Source of the DNA: Streptomyces sp. RPA4-2
GTDB taxonomy: Bacteria > Actinomycetota > Actinomycetes > Streptomycetales > Streptomycetaceae
DNA length: 64,000 nucleotides
Reading direction: 5' to 3'
NCBI RefSeq assembly: GCF_012273515.2
Contig: NZ_CP050975.2
Location: forward strand, 5,952,001 to 6,016,000
Shown here: piece after piece, positions 8,392 to 15,861 of the stretch
Layout of the letters: each line of letters opens with the position of its first letter
How positions within the stretch are numbered: position 1 is the first letter of the stretch
Notes under the pieces: generated by a model
What the model was told of the DNA's origin: nothing
Database searches by the model: none
What the model saw: only the letters and a program-made list of their open reading frames with translations
Position numbers and translations under genes: made by a program

Positions 8392-10587
8392 GTGACAGCA
8401 GCAACGCACTCCACCCTCTTCCCGCAGGTTCCGGACACGGCCGACGCGGTGCTCGACGGGCTCGACCCCGAGCAGCGCGCAGTCGCCACCGCCCTGCACG
8501 GTCCGGTGTGCGTGCTGGCAGGCGCCGGCACGGGCAAGACGCGAGCGATCACCCACCGCATCGCCTACGGCGTACGCGCCGGAATCCTCCAGCCCTCCAG
8601 CGTCCTCGCCGTCACTTTCACCAACCGCGCCGCGGGAGAGATGCGCGGCCGCCTCCGCCAGCTCGGCGCCGGCGGCGTCCAGGCCCGCACCTTCCACTCC
8701 GCGGCCCTGCGCCAACTCCAGTACTTCTGGCCGAAAGCGGTCGGCGGCAGCCTCCCCCGACTCATCGACCGCAAGATCCAGCTCGTCGCCGACGCGGCCG
8801 CCGCCTGCCGCGTCCGCCTCGACCGCGGCGAGCTCCGCGACGTCACCGCCGAGATCGAATGGTCCAAGGTCACCCAGACCGTCCCCTCCGACTACGCGGC
8901 CGCCGCCGCCAAGACCGGCCGCGAATCCCCCCGCGACCCCGCGGAGATCGCCCAGCTGTACGCCACCTACGAAGACGTCAAACGCGACCGATCACTCATC
9001 GACTTCGAGGACGTCCTGCTGCTCACCGTCGGCATCCTCCAGGACCGCCGAGACATCGCCGACCAGGTCCGCTCCCAGTACCAGCACTTCGTCGTCGACG
9101 AGTACCAGGACGTCAGCCCCCTCCAGCAACGCCTCCTCGAACTGTGGCTCGGCGAACGCGACAGCCTCTGCGTCGTCGGCGACGCCAGCCAGACGATCTA
9201 CTCGTTCACCGGTGCAACTCCCGACCACCTTCTCGACTTCCGCACCCGCCACCCCGCGGCCACCGTCGTCAAACTCGTCCGCGACTACCGCTCCTCACCC
9301 CAGGTCGTCCACCTCGCCAACGGCCTGCTCTCACAGGCCCGCGGCCGCGCCGCCGACCACCGCCTGGAACTGATCTCCCAGCGCGCCCCCGGCCCCGAAC
9401 CCGTCTACGCCGAATACACCGACGAACCCGCCGAGGCGGAAGGCGCCGCCCGCCGCATCCGCGACCTCATCGCCTCCGGCATCCCCGCAGGCGAGATCGC
9501 CGTCCTCTTCCGTACGAACTCCCAGTCCGAGATCTACGAGCAGGCACTCGCCGACGCCGGAGTGCCCTACCAGCTGCGCGGCGCCGAGCGGTTCTTCGAC
9601 CGCCCCGAAGTGCGCAAAGCCGGAGCAGCCCTCCGCGCGGCCGCCCGATTCGGAGCCAACGACTCCCTTCTCGACGACGTCGTCGACCTGCCCTCCCAGG
9701 TCCGCGCCGTGCTGTCCGGCGAAGGCTGGACCGGCCAGCCCCCCGCCGGCTCCGGCGCGGTCAGGGAGCGCTGGGAATCACTGGCCGCCCTCGTCCACCT
9801 CGCCCAGGACTTCGCCGCCGCCAAGCAGGACGCCACCCTCGGCGACCTGGTCGCCGAACTCGACGAGCGCGCCGGCGCACAGCACGCCCCGACCGTGCAG
9901 GGCGTCACCCTCGCCTCCCTGCACTCCGCCAAAGGACTGGAGTGGGACGTCGTCTTCCTCGTCGGCGTCGCCGAGGGCATGATGCCGATCACCTACGCAA
10001 AGACCGACGAGCAGATCGAAGAGGAACGCCGCCTCCTCTACGTCGGCGTCACCCGCGCCAGAGAACACCTCTGTGTCTCCTGGGCCCTGTCCCGCTCACC
10101 CGGCGGCAGAGCGGGCCGCCGGCCCAGCCGCTTCCTCGACGGACTACGCCCCGGCTCCGTCACCACCGCGGGCCGCACGAGCGGCGGCGGCCCTGGAGGC
10201 GTCGAGCGAGGCATCGGAAGCAGCGGAGGCACCGTCGTACGACGGACGAGCCGAACCCCGGCCCGCTGCCGCGTCTGCGGCCGCACGCTGACCGACGCCG
10301 GCGAGATGAAACTGATGCGCTGCGAGGACTGCCCCTCCGACATGGACGAGGGCCTCTACGAACGGCTGCGCGAGTGGCGGACGGTACAGGCGCAGCGCAG
10401 CGGCCAGCCCGCGTTCTGCGTCTTCACCGACAAGACACTCATGGCCATCGCCGAGACCGTTCCCGGCGACGAGGGAGAGCTCGCGCGGATCCCCGGAGTC
10501 GGAGTACGCAAGCTCAACCGCTTCGGAGCCGACGTACTGGCCATCTGCGCAGGCCAGGAGCCTGGCGAGGGCAAGCGCGACGACTGA
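8392..10587 (+). CDS. uvrD2: ATP-dependent DNA helicase UvrD2
   Basis: 731 residues, an SF1 helicase. Walker A is AGAGTGKTR, motif II VDEYQDVS, motif III GDASQTIYSFTGA, motif V SAKGLEWDVV, and motif VI LLYVGVTRAREH. A four-cysteine zinc module (CRVCGRTLT ... RCEDC, about 625-650) and an HRDC domain (CVFTDKTLMAIAE ... IPGVGVRKLNRFG) follow; this layout defines UvrD2. GTG 8392 is chosen because CAGCAT sits 6 nt before it. Longer in-frame starts run through the mycoredoxin promoter. The protein acts in DNA unwinding and repair. The wblC leader follows directly. Confidence 0.92.
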   Translation: MTAATHSTLFPQVPDTADAVLDGLDPEQRAVATALHGPVCVLAGAGTGKTRAITHRIAYGVRAGILQPSSVLAVTFTNRAAGEMRGRLRQLGAGGVQARTFHSAALRQLQYFWPKAVGGSLPRLIDRKIQLVADAAAACRVRLDRGELRDVTAEIEWSKVTQTVPSDYAAAAAKTGRESPRDPAEIAQLYATYEDVKRDRSLIDFEDVLLLTVGILQDRRDIADQVRSQYQHFVVDEYQDVSPLQQRLLELWLGERDSLCVVGDASQTIYSFTGATPDHLLDFRTRHPAATVVKLVRDYRSSPQVVHLANGLLSQARGRAADHRLELISQRAPGPEPVYAEYTDEPAEAEGAARRIRDLIASGIPAGEIAVLFRTNSQSEIYEQALADAGVPYQLRGAERFFDRPEVRKAGAALRAAARFGANDSLLDDVVDLPSQVRAVLSGEGWTGQPPAGSGAVRERWESLAALVHLAQDFAAAKQDATLGDLVAELDERAGAQHAPTVQGVTLASLHSAKGLEWDVVFLVGVAEGMMPITYAKTDEQIEEERRLLYVGVTRAREHLCVSWALSRSPGGRAGRRPSRFLDGLRPGSVTTAGRTSGGGPGGVERGIGSSGGTVVRRTSRTPARCRVCGRTLTDAGEMKLMRCEDCPSDMDEGLYERLREWRTVQAQRSGQPAFCVFTDKTLMAIAETVPGDEGELARIPGVGVRKLNRFGADVLAICAGQEPGEGKRDD

Positions 10588-10600
10588 TTCAAACTCGTCG

Positions 10601-10640
10601 AAAAAATAGTTTGCGCATGCCCCGGCAATCCCCATAGGTT
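10601..10640 (+). promoter_or_regulatory. WhiB7/WblC-type autoregulated promoter
   Basis: The AT-rich block AAAAAATAG (10601-10609) lies just before the -35 TTGCGC (10611-10616). An 18-nt spacer leads to the -10 TAGGTT (10635-10640). An A/T tract just before the -35 is the signature of promoters bound by the WhiB7-SigA complex through its AT-hook. Confidence 0.65.
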
Positions 10641-10643
10641 CTT

Positions 10644-10686
10644 AGCACGGAAGCGGCGGGCTTCTCCGAAGCCCTGGTTCCGTGCT
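10644..10686 (+). promoter_or_regulatory. Leader stem-loop at the wblC transcript start
   Basis: Outer arms AGCACGGAA / TTCCGTGCT (10644-10652, 10678-10686) enclose a second perfect hairpin GGGCTTC-tcc-GAAGCCC (10658-10674). It begins at about the predicted transcription start. Confidence 0.6.
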
Positions 10687-10751
10687 GTACTTAATAGCCG
10701 TCGGACTGGCTCACCCCCAGTCCCCCAAGACGCCGAGAGGAGGCGATTCCA

Positions 10752-11075
10752 GTGATCAGCATCAACACCAGCTCCAGCACCACCGTCAAAATGACCGATC
10801 CCTCGGTCGTCTCCACGTGCCTGCTCGGCGTCTCGAACCTGGGCACCGGTCTGCCCGGCATCTCTGCCGTCCGGCCGGCGTCCTCCCTGTCCCTCGCGGG
10901 TCTTCCCATCCGTGAGCGCAATGAGCGACCGATCCAGGCACTGGAAGCGGCAGTAGTGGCAGAGGCCCGTGCCTATGCCTTTGCGGCAACCGGTGCCGGA
11001 TCCCTGAAGCAGACGCAGCAGCACCACACGATGTGGGCCTTCCGTGGGCCTGAACCCTGGAGTGATCCAGCCTGA
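10752..11075 (+). CDS. Upstream ORF in the wblC leader (107 residues)
   Basis: An open frame starting at GTG 10752 with a strong AGGAGG 8 nt upstream. It ends at a TGA buried in the hairpin 11071-11087 and 24 bp before an intrinsic terminator. The first half has normal high GC at third positions; the second half (from about residue 55) has many A/T-ending codons, odd for this genome. The product has no recognised domain. Its place between a WhiB7-type promoter and a terminator fits a uORF whose translation is sensed to control wblC read-through. S. coelicolor has a numbered gene in this slot, as far as I recall. Confidence 0.55.
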   Translation: MISINTSSSTTVKMTDPSVVSTCLLGVSNLGTGLPGISAVRPASSLSLAGLPIRERNERPIQALEAAVVAEARAYAFAATGAGSLKQTQQHHTMWAFRGPEPWSDPA

Positions 11076-11087
11076 TCCTCGATCAGG
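11071..11087 (+). promoter_or_regulatory. Hairpin at the uORF stop codon
   Basis: CCTGATC-ctc-GATCAGG, perfect 7-bp arms. The uORF stop TGA (11073-11075) is inside the left arm, so a ribosome finishing or stalling on the uORF would melt it. Confidence 0.55.
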
Positions 11088-11099
11088 CCGGCGCCTTCA

Positions 11100-11142
11100 G
11101 GGCCGCGGAACCCCACCCGGGATCCGCGGCCCTTCTGTTTGT
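11100..11142 (+). terminator. Intrinsic terminator/attenuator before wblC
   Basis: A 10-bp perfect stem GGGCCGCGGA / TCCGCGGCCC (11100-11109, 11123-11132) followed by TTCTGTTTGT. It is 108 bp before the wblC start and after the uORF. It can therefore only act on the wblC transcript. Confidence 0.75.
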
Positions 11143-11249
11143 CCCCGACCGGGGACAGCAGAGCGAAGGGGCCTCGGGACAAGAAAAGAACCCGGTACCA
11201 GCCGCCAACCGGCCAACCGGCCGGCACGACCAGACGAGGAAGACCAACC

Positions 11250-11618
11250 GTGCAACTCGAAGCGCACGCCCCGTCCGTACCGCCTTCCGAAACGATCCCC
11301 CCGCCCGGCCTCACGGAGGACTCCACCTTGATCCCGCTCACTGCGCTCACCGCGCTCGACGACGCCATCGAGAACCTCGGCGTACCCGTCCCCTGCCGTT
11401 CCTACGACCCGGAGGTCTTCTTCGCCGAGTCGCCGGCCGACGTCGAGTACGCCAAGTCCCTCTGCCGTACCTGCCCGTTGGTCGAGGCCTGCCTCGCCGG
11501 CGCCAAGGAGCGGCGTGAGCCCTGGGGTGTCTGGGGCGGCGAGCTGTTCGTCCAGGGTGTTGTCGTAGCCCGCAAGCGGCCCCGTGGCCGTCCGCGCAAG
11601 AACCCGGTCACGGCATGA
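11250..11618 (+). CDS. wblC: WhiB-family regulator WblC/WhiB7
   Basis: 122 residues. Four cysteines for the 4Fe-4S cluster (VPCRSYD, then LCRTCPLVEAC), the GVWGG turn, and a C-terminal AT-hook (RKRPRGRPRKN) that marks the WhiB7 class. The protein binds SigA and the A/T tract of target promoters to switch on intrinsic antibiotic-resistance genes. GTG 11250 follows GAGGAAGA at 6-7 nt and gives the length usual for WblC; the upstream in-frame start at 11139 lies in the attenuator region. It is expected to be induced by ribosome-targeting antibiotics through the leader at 10640-11250. Confidence 0.93.
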   Translation: MQLEAHAPSVPPSETIPPPGLTEDSTLIPLTALTALDDAIENLGVPVPCRSYDPEVFFAESPADVEYAKSLCRTCPLVEACLAGAKERREPWGVWGGELFVQGVVVARKRPRGRPRKNPVTA

Positions 11619-11938
11619 ACATTGCAGGAACGATCGACCGCCCCCTGACGCACGACCCCAAGAAACAGGCCCCGATGAAGCCGTCCGCGAGCGAGCCCAC
11701 CGGCTCCGTCAGTCCAGACTTCACCACCACCGGCGCGAACGACTCGCGTGAGAACAGGACCCGAGAGATGCAACTCATTCCAGAAGCCCTGGCTCGTGCG
11801 CATATGCACGAGCGACTGCAAGAGGCTGAGCGGGAGCGCCGGGCCGTGCGCCTGGTCACCGCCCGCCGGATGCAGCGCCGGGCCGAGCGCGCCTCCATGC
11901 GTGCCCGGCGTGCGCTGGCCATGGCGGTCATGCAGTAA
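11615..11938 (+). CDS. Small basic protein translationally coupled to wblC
   Basis: 107 residues. Its ATG overlaps the wblC stop (ATGA), so the two are probably co-translated. The first 50 residues look unstructured. The last 56 (from MQLIPEALARAHMHERLQ, possible internal start ATG 11768) form a highly charged helix rich in Arg, ending RRALAMAVMQ. No known domain. It could be a nucleic-acid or ribosome binding helper in the wblC response, but that is a guess from position and charge. Confidence 0.65.
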   Translation: MNIAGTIDRPLTHDPKKQAPMKPSASEPTGSVSPDFTTTGANDSRENRTREMQLIPEALARAHMHERLQEAERERRAVRLVTARRMQRRAERASMRARRALAMAVMQ

Positions 11939-11971
11939 GCAGCCGAAGGCAGTCGCAGACATACACAGACA

Positions 11972-12011
11972 CACCGCGGGGGTCGGTCCGTCCGGACCGG
12001 CCCCCGCGGTG
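11972..12011 (+). terminator. Terminator of the wblC operon
   Basis: 18-bp arms (11972-11989 and 11994-12011) with one G-T type mismatch and a 4-nt loop GTCC, 33 bp after the stop codon of the small basic protein. Confidence 0.75.
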
Positions 12012-12055
12012 CGTTGTACCGGGCGAACACCCGCCCCCGGCGCTATCGTCGGCGG

Positions 12056-12280
12056 GTGACGAGTCTTCCCGGGGACAGTGACAGCAGCGGCACCACCGAG
12101 CGGCCCGACACGGCCCAGGCCCAGCGCATCGCGTGCGCCCGCTGCGGCACCCCGGCGGACGGCCCCCAGCCGACCTGGACCTGCTCCGTCGAGAACGGCA
12201 GCCGCCACTACTTCTGCGACAACTGTGCCCGGGCACACCTGCGGGCGATCGAGGGACGGCTGGATTCGGCTTGGTGGTAG
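12056..12280 (+). CDS. Small zinc-ribbon protein of unknown function
   Basis: 74 residues with two CxxC pairs (ACARCGTP ... YFCDNCAR) and WTCSVENG between them, a probable zinc ribbon. It has no other domain. GTG 12056 is favoured because TATCGT lies 6 nt upstream (leaderless pattern). It converges on the ABC1 kinase gene. A pyrimidine-rich tract with four CCCT units follows (12315-12345). Confidence 0.7.
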   Translation: MTSLPGDSDSSGTTERPDTAQAQRIACARCGTPADGPQPTWTCSVENGSRHYFCDNCARAHLRAIEGRLDSAWW

Positions 12281-12373
12281 GGCGGGGCTTGCTCCGGGTC
12301 TTCTTCTTGGGGGCCTCCCCTCCCTCCCTCCCTCCCCGCCCACCCCCCACAGCCGCCCGAAGGCAGCCCGAAC

Positions 12374-13738
12374 TCACGCCTCAGCCGCTGAGTCCTCCTC
12401 GTCCGTCAGTTCTTCGGTCGGGACGAACCCGGGCAGCCACTCCTCCAGTTCGTCGCGGAGCCGGACCGTCGCGCCCAGCTGGCACAGGACGCCGATGGTG
12501 CTCAACGTCACACGGTGGATCAGCAGGTACGACGGTGGCAGGTTGAGGAGCCTGCCCAACTGGTGGGCGGGGGAGCGGGGATCGGCCACCCGGGCGGCCT
12601 GGCTGCGCATCCAGCCCCGGGTGAAGGTGAACTCGTCGACCTGCGCCGGTTCGATGATCGGCAGGAGGTAGTCGAGGACCGCGTCGGGTTCGAGCTCTAT
12701 CGACTCCTTGACGAAGCCCTCCTCGCGCAGCAGGTCGTAGACCGCCTCCGCGTCTCCGTCGAGGGTCATGCGGAGGGACTCGCCGATCGGCGAGGGCAGA
12801 CCGCCGGGGAGACGGTCGACCGTGCCGAAGTCCAGGACGCCGAGGCGCCAGCCGCTCTTCTCGTCCGGCAGGAGCCGGAAGTTGCCCGGGTGGGGGTCGG
12901 CGTGCAGCAGTCCGGTGCGGGCGGGGCCGGAGAAGAGGAAGCGCGCCAGCAGTTGCCCCGCGCGGTCCCGCTGCTCCTGGGTACCGTCGGAGATCACCTC
13001 CGACAGGGGTGTTCCGTCGATCCATTCGGTGACCAGGATCTGGTCGCACTGGTGGACCACCGCCGGTACCAGGACGTCGGGGTCGCCCGAGAATTCCGTC
13101 GCGTGGGCTTCCTGGGCCTGTGCCTCCAGTGCGTAGTCGAGTTCCTCGGAGACCCGGTCGCGGAGTTCCGTGATGAGCGGCTTGATGTCCATGCCGGGGA
13201 TGAGCGGGCCCAGCAGCCGGGCGAATCGGCTGAGCTGGGTGAGATCGGAGAGCAGGGCCTCGCCCGCTCCGGGGTACTGCACCTTGACGGCGACCTCGCG
13301 GCCGTCGTGCCACACCGCCCGGTGCACCTGGCCGATCGAGGCGGCCGCGGAGGGCTTGTCCTCGAATTCGAGGAACAGCTCGGACCAGTCCTCGCCGAGC
13401 CGCTCCCGGAGAACGGAGTGCACGGTGCGGGTCGGCATCGGCGGTGCCGCTTCCTGGAGCTTCGTGAGCGCCGCGCGGTACGGGCCCGCGACCTCCTCGG
13501 GCAGTGCCGATTCGAAGACGGACAGTGCCTGCCCGAACTTCATCGCACCGCCCTTCAGCTCACCGAGCACCTTGAAGAGCTGTTCGGCCGTGCGCTGCTG
13601 GAGCTCGCGGCCCACGATCTCCGCCGACTTCCCGCCTATCCGCTTGCCCAGGCCCCAGGTCGCTCGCCCGGCGTAGCCGAGCGGTAGCGCGGCGAGTTTG
13701 GCGGTTCGGGTGACCGCCTTCCGGGGAAGATCAGACAT
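12374..13738 (-). CDS. ABC1/UbiB-family atypical kinase
   Basis: 454 residues. The family signature KGGAMKFGQALS (the KxGQ motif, about 75-86) is followed by AAASIGQVHRAV, an ATP-binding EVAVKVQYPG lysine motif, HADPHPGNF in the catalytic loop and LDFGTVDRL as the DFG-like metal site. ABC1 kinases are ATPases linked to quinone or lipid homeostasis; the substrate here is unknown. ATG 13738 is chosen for its GGAGGG site and overlaps the end of the upstream ThiF-like gene by 8 nt, so the pair forms one minus-strand operon. Confidence 0.9.
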   Translation of the reverse strand: MSDLPRKAVTRTAKLAALPLGYAGRATWGLGKRIGGKSAEIVGRELQQRTAEQLFKVLGELKGGAMKFGQALSVFESALPEEVAGPYRAALTKLQEAAPPMPTRTVHSVLRERLGEDWSELFLEFEDKPSAAASIGQVHRAVWHDGREVAVKVQYPGAGEALLSDLTQLSRFARLLGPLIPGMDIKPLITELRDRVSEELDYALEAQAQEAHATEFSGDPDVLVPAVVHQCDQILVTEWIDGTPLSEVISDGTQEQRDRAGQLLARFLFSGPARTGLLHADPHPGNFRLLPDEKSGWRLGVLDFGTVDRLPGGLPSPIGESLRMTLDGDAEAVYDLLREEGFVKESIELEPDAVLDYLLPIIEPAQVDEFTFTRGWMRSQAARVADPRSPAHQLGRLLNLPPSYLLIHRVTLSTIGVLCQLGATVRLRDELEEWLPGFVPTEELTDEEDSAAEA

Positions 13739-14912
13739 GAGCCCTCCAAGTCCCAGACAGCCGTGCCGCATGCGGCTGTTGCACCGCCATTGTCTCGTGC
13801 GGGTCCTCGGCTTCGGCGGCGCGTTCCCCCTTCTTACTTTTCTCCGTGGCGCCGCACGGGCAATCGGGGTGTGGCCACACCGGTTTCGCGTGCCAGTGGA
13901 GCGCCGGAGCGGAGGTCTCCCAGCGGGCTCCGGCGCTGGAGGGTGACCGGCCGTCGAGGAAGGCGAGCGCGTGCGCGGCGGCGAGGCCGGCGATGCCGGT
14001 CGCCATGGTGAGGTCGCATGCCGGTACGTGGCGTGAGGTGCCGGAGCGCCACTGGGCGATCAGGCGTGGCCAGGTCGGGTCCCGGTCGGCGCGGCTCCGG
14101 TCGAGGCAGCCCGCGCAGCCGGTGTCGCCGGGCAGGACCAATGGGCCGACGACTCCTGTTCCTTCCACGACTCCCGCGTACAGATGGGGTGTGCCGGAGG
14201 CGATCAGGGGTTCGGCGGCGGTGGGATCGGGGGCGTGCACGGACAGGCCGTCCCTCGGCGTGATGATCACCAGGGAGAGTCCGGGTTCCTCGCCCTCGTC
14301 GGCGGGCCGGGGCGGGCGGTCCGGCGCGGCTCGGCGCACCGCCCGCCGGGCGGCTTCCTCGCGGCGCTCTCCGATGGAATCCGCCGGCAGCCCGCCGGGT
14401 GCCACGTCCCACGGTTCCACCCGGCCCACGTCGCGCACCTCGATCCGGCCCACGCCCGCGCCGGCCAGCAGCGCCGCGAGGGTGACTCCGACCCGGCCGG
14501 CGCCGCGCACCTGTACCCGCAGGGAGCGGCGGGCGGCCAGGTGCGCGAGGGCGTCGCCCGGTGCCGGGGCGACGAGGGAGAGGGCCGCGAGGTCGGGGCG
14601 CAGCCGGTCGAGGACCGGCTTCTTCGCGCGCAGGGTGTCCGCGGCCGGGCCGCCGCCCGTGGCGTCGTCGAGGAGTCCGGAGCGGGCCAGCCGTTCCACG
14701 AGTGCGTCGACATGGCCGTCGGGCAGGCCCATCCCGCGTCCTTCCTCGCGCAGGAGGGGGAGTGAGCGGGTTCCGTCGAGCAGGTCGAGGAAACTGCCTG
14801 TCGCCGTGTCCACCGGGCCCAGCACCATCGCGTGCGCGGGTGCCATGCCGAACTGGACGGTGTTGAGGTCCCGCCAGCCGCGCCGCAGCGCGGGTTTCAC
14901 CATCGGATGCAT
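13731..14912 (-). CDS. ThiF/MoeB/E1-like adenylyltransferase homologue
   Basis: 393 residues. A Rossmann core around VQVRGAGRVGVTLAALLAGAGVG (about 135-155), with a zinc knuckle split as CAGC and CPCG, resembles ThiF/MoeB/HesA enzymes. Several catalytic positions of true adenylyltransferases are hard to find (for example no clear R-x-R/N-D after the nucleotide loop), so it may be a degenerate or leader-binding member like those beside RiPP clusters. No precursor peptide is nearby. ATG 14912 or the ATG 9 nt later could start it. It overlaps the ABC1 kinase gene. Confidence 0.75.
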   Translation of the reverse strand: MHPMVKPALRRGWRDLNTVQFGMAPAHAMVLGPVDTATGSFLDLLDGTRSLPLLREEGRGMGLPDGHVDALVERLARSGLLDDATGGGPAADTLRAKKPVLDRLRPDLAALSLVAPAPGDALAHLAARRSLRVQVRGAGRVGVTLAALLAGAGVGRIEVRDVGRVEPWDVAPGGLPADSIGERREEAARRAVRRAAPDRPPRPADEGEEPGLSLVIITPRDGLSVHAPDPTAAEPLIASGTPHLYAGVVEGTGVVGPLVLPGDTGCAGCLDRSRADRDPTWPRLIAQWRSGTSRHVPACDLTMATGIAGLAAAHALAFLDGRSPSSAGARWETSAPALHWHAKPVWPHPDCPCGATEKSKKGERAAEAEDPHETMAVQQPHAARLSGTWRAHV

Positions 14913-15017
14913 GACCGACCCCCGTATCCATGGAGCATCCCCGTGTGCCGGCGGGGCCCTGTCGGGGCCGCCGCTCGGATGCCAGGATGCCCGGGGGCGG
15001 GGGGAGGGTGCGGAAAG

Positions 15018-15095
15018 TTGTCCACAGGCTGTGGTGTTGGTCGGATAAATCGAGCGTGCAGGGTGCGGATCGACACCGAACCGTCCTGTGGACGG
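15018..15095. promoter_or_regulatory. Two DnaA boxes in a divergent promoter region
   Basis: TTGTCCACA on the plus strand (15018-15026) and CCGTCCACA on the minus strand (15095-15087), both within the Streptomyces DnaA-box consensus, in the 217-bp gap between the ThiF-like gene and the metallopeptidase. Confidence 0.4.
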
Positions 15096-15129
15096 GACTT
15101 CTCCCACGTGCAGCGGGTAACGTCGGGGC

Positions 15130-15726
15130 GTGCCCGCCGACCCACTGCACCGCGCCGGAAAACCACAGCGCAGCACGACGAGCCTGCCGCCAAGCGGCTC
15201 GGGGGCGAGCGCGATCGAGGTTCGCAGGAGTGCGCGACGGCGCAGGACGGTCTCCGCGTACCGCGAGGGCGATCGCACTGTCGTGCTCATCCCCGCCCGG
15301 ATGTCCGAGGCGGAGGAACAGCGCTGGGTGACCGTCATGCTCGACAAGCTGGCCGCCCAGGAGAGCAAACGGGTGCTCGGTGACGCCGAGCTGACCGAGC
15401 GTGCCGCGCGTCTGTCGGACCAGTACTTCGAAGGGCGGGCCCGGCCCACCTCGGTCCGCTGGGTGACCAATCAGAACACGCGGTGGGGCTCCTGCACCCC
15501 GGCGGAGGGCAGTATCCGTCTTTCGCACCGGTTGCAGGGCATGCCCGAGTACGTCGTCGACTACGTCCTCGTCCACGAACTCGCGCATCTTCTGGTGCCC
15601 GGGCACGGTCCGCGCTTCTGGCGGCTGCTGGAGGCGTATCCGCGGACGGAGCGGGCGCGCGGCTACCTCGAGGGGGTGGTCGCGGCCGCCCGGCTGCCCC
15701 ATCCGCCCGTCGGCCGCGACGAATAG
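15130..15726 (+). CDS. YgjP/DUF45-type zinc metallopeptidase
   Basis: 198 residues. The motif VLVHELAHLLVPGHGPRFW gives HELAH with a third His in GHGPRFW, the gluzincin-type zinc site. TRWGSCTP and RLSHRLQGMP upstream are typical of the YgjP/DUF45 (M48-like) group. No signal peptide, so cytosolic. GTG 15130 is preceded by TAACGT 6 nt upstream (leaderless pattern). It is divergent from the ThiF-ABC1 operon, a linkage that may be functional. Confidence 0.85.
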   Translation: MPADPLHRAGKPQRSTTSLPPSGSGASAIEVRRSARRRRTVSAYREGDRTVVLIPARMSEAEEQRWVTVMLDKLAAQESKRVLGDAELTERAARLSDQYFEGRARPTSVRWVTNQNTRWGSCTPAEGSIRLSHRLQGMPEYVVDYVLVHELAHLLVPGHGPRFWRLLEAYPRTERARGYLEGVVAAARLPHPPVGRDE

Positions 15727-15861
15727 CGGGCGGGCGGGCGCGGTCCGTCCCGGGCGGGGGGTGATTGTGTACCGGGTCTGTACCGGCTGCGTTCACTTCC
15801 GGGGTTTCCCGTTAGCCTGACGCGACGCAATCGCATTCGGGATGGGGGACGGTCGTTACGC

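Noticed and set aside
10682..10915. 77-residue frame starting inside the wblC leader hairpin
   Set aside because: It overlaps the better-supported frame at 10752, has no Shine-Dalgarno and starts within a perfect stem.
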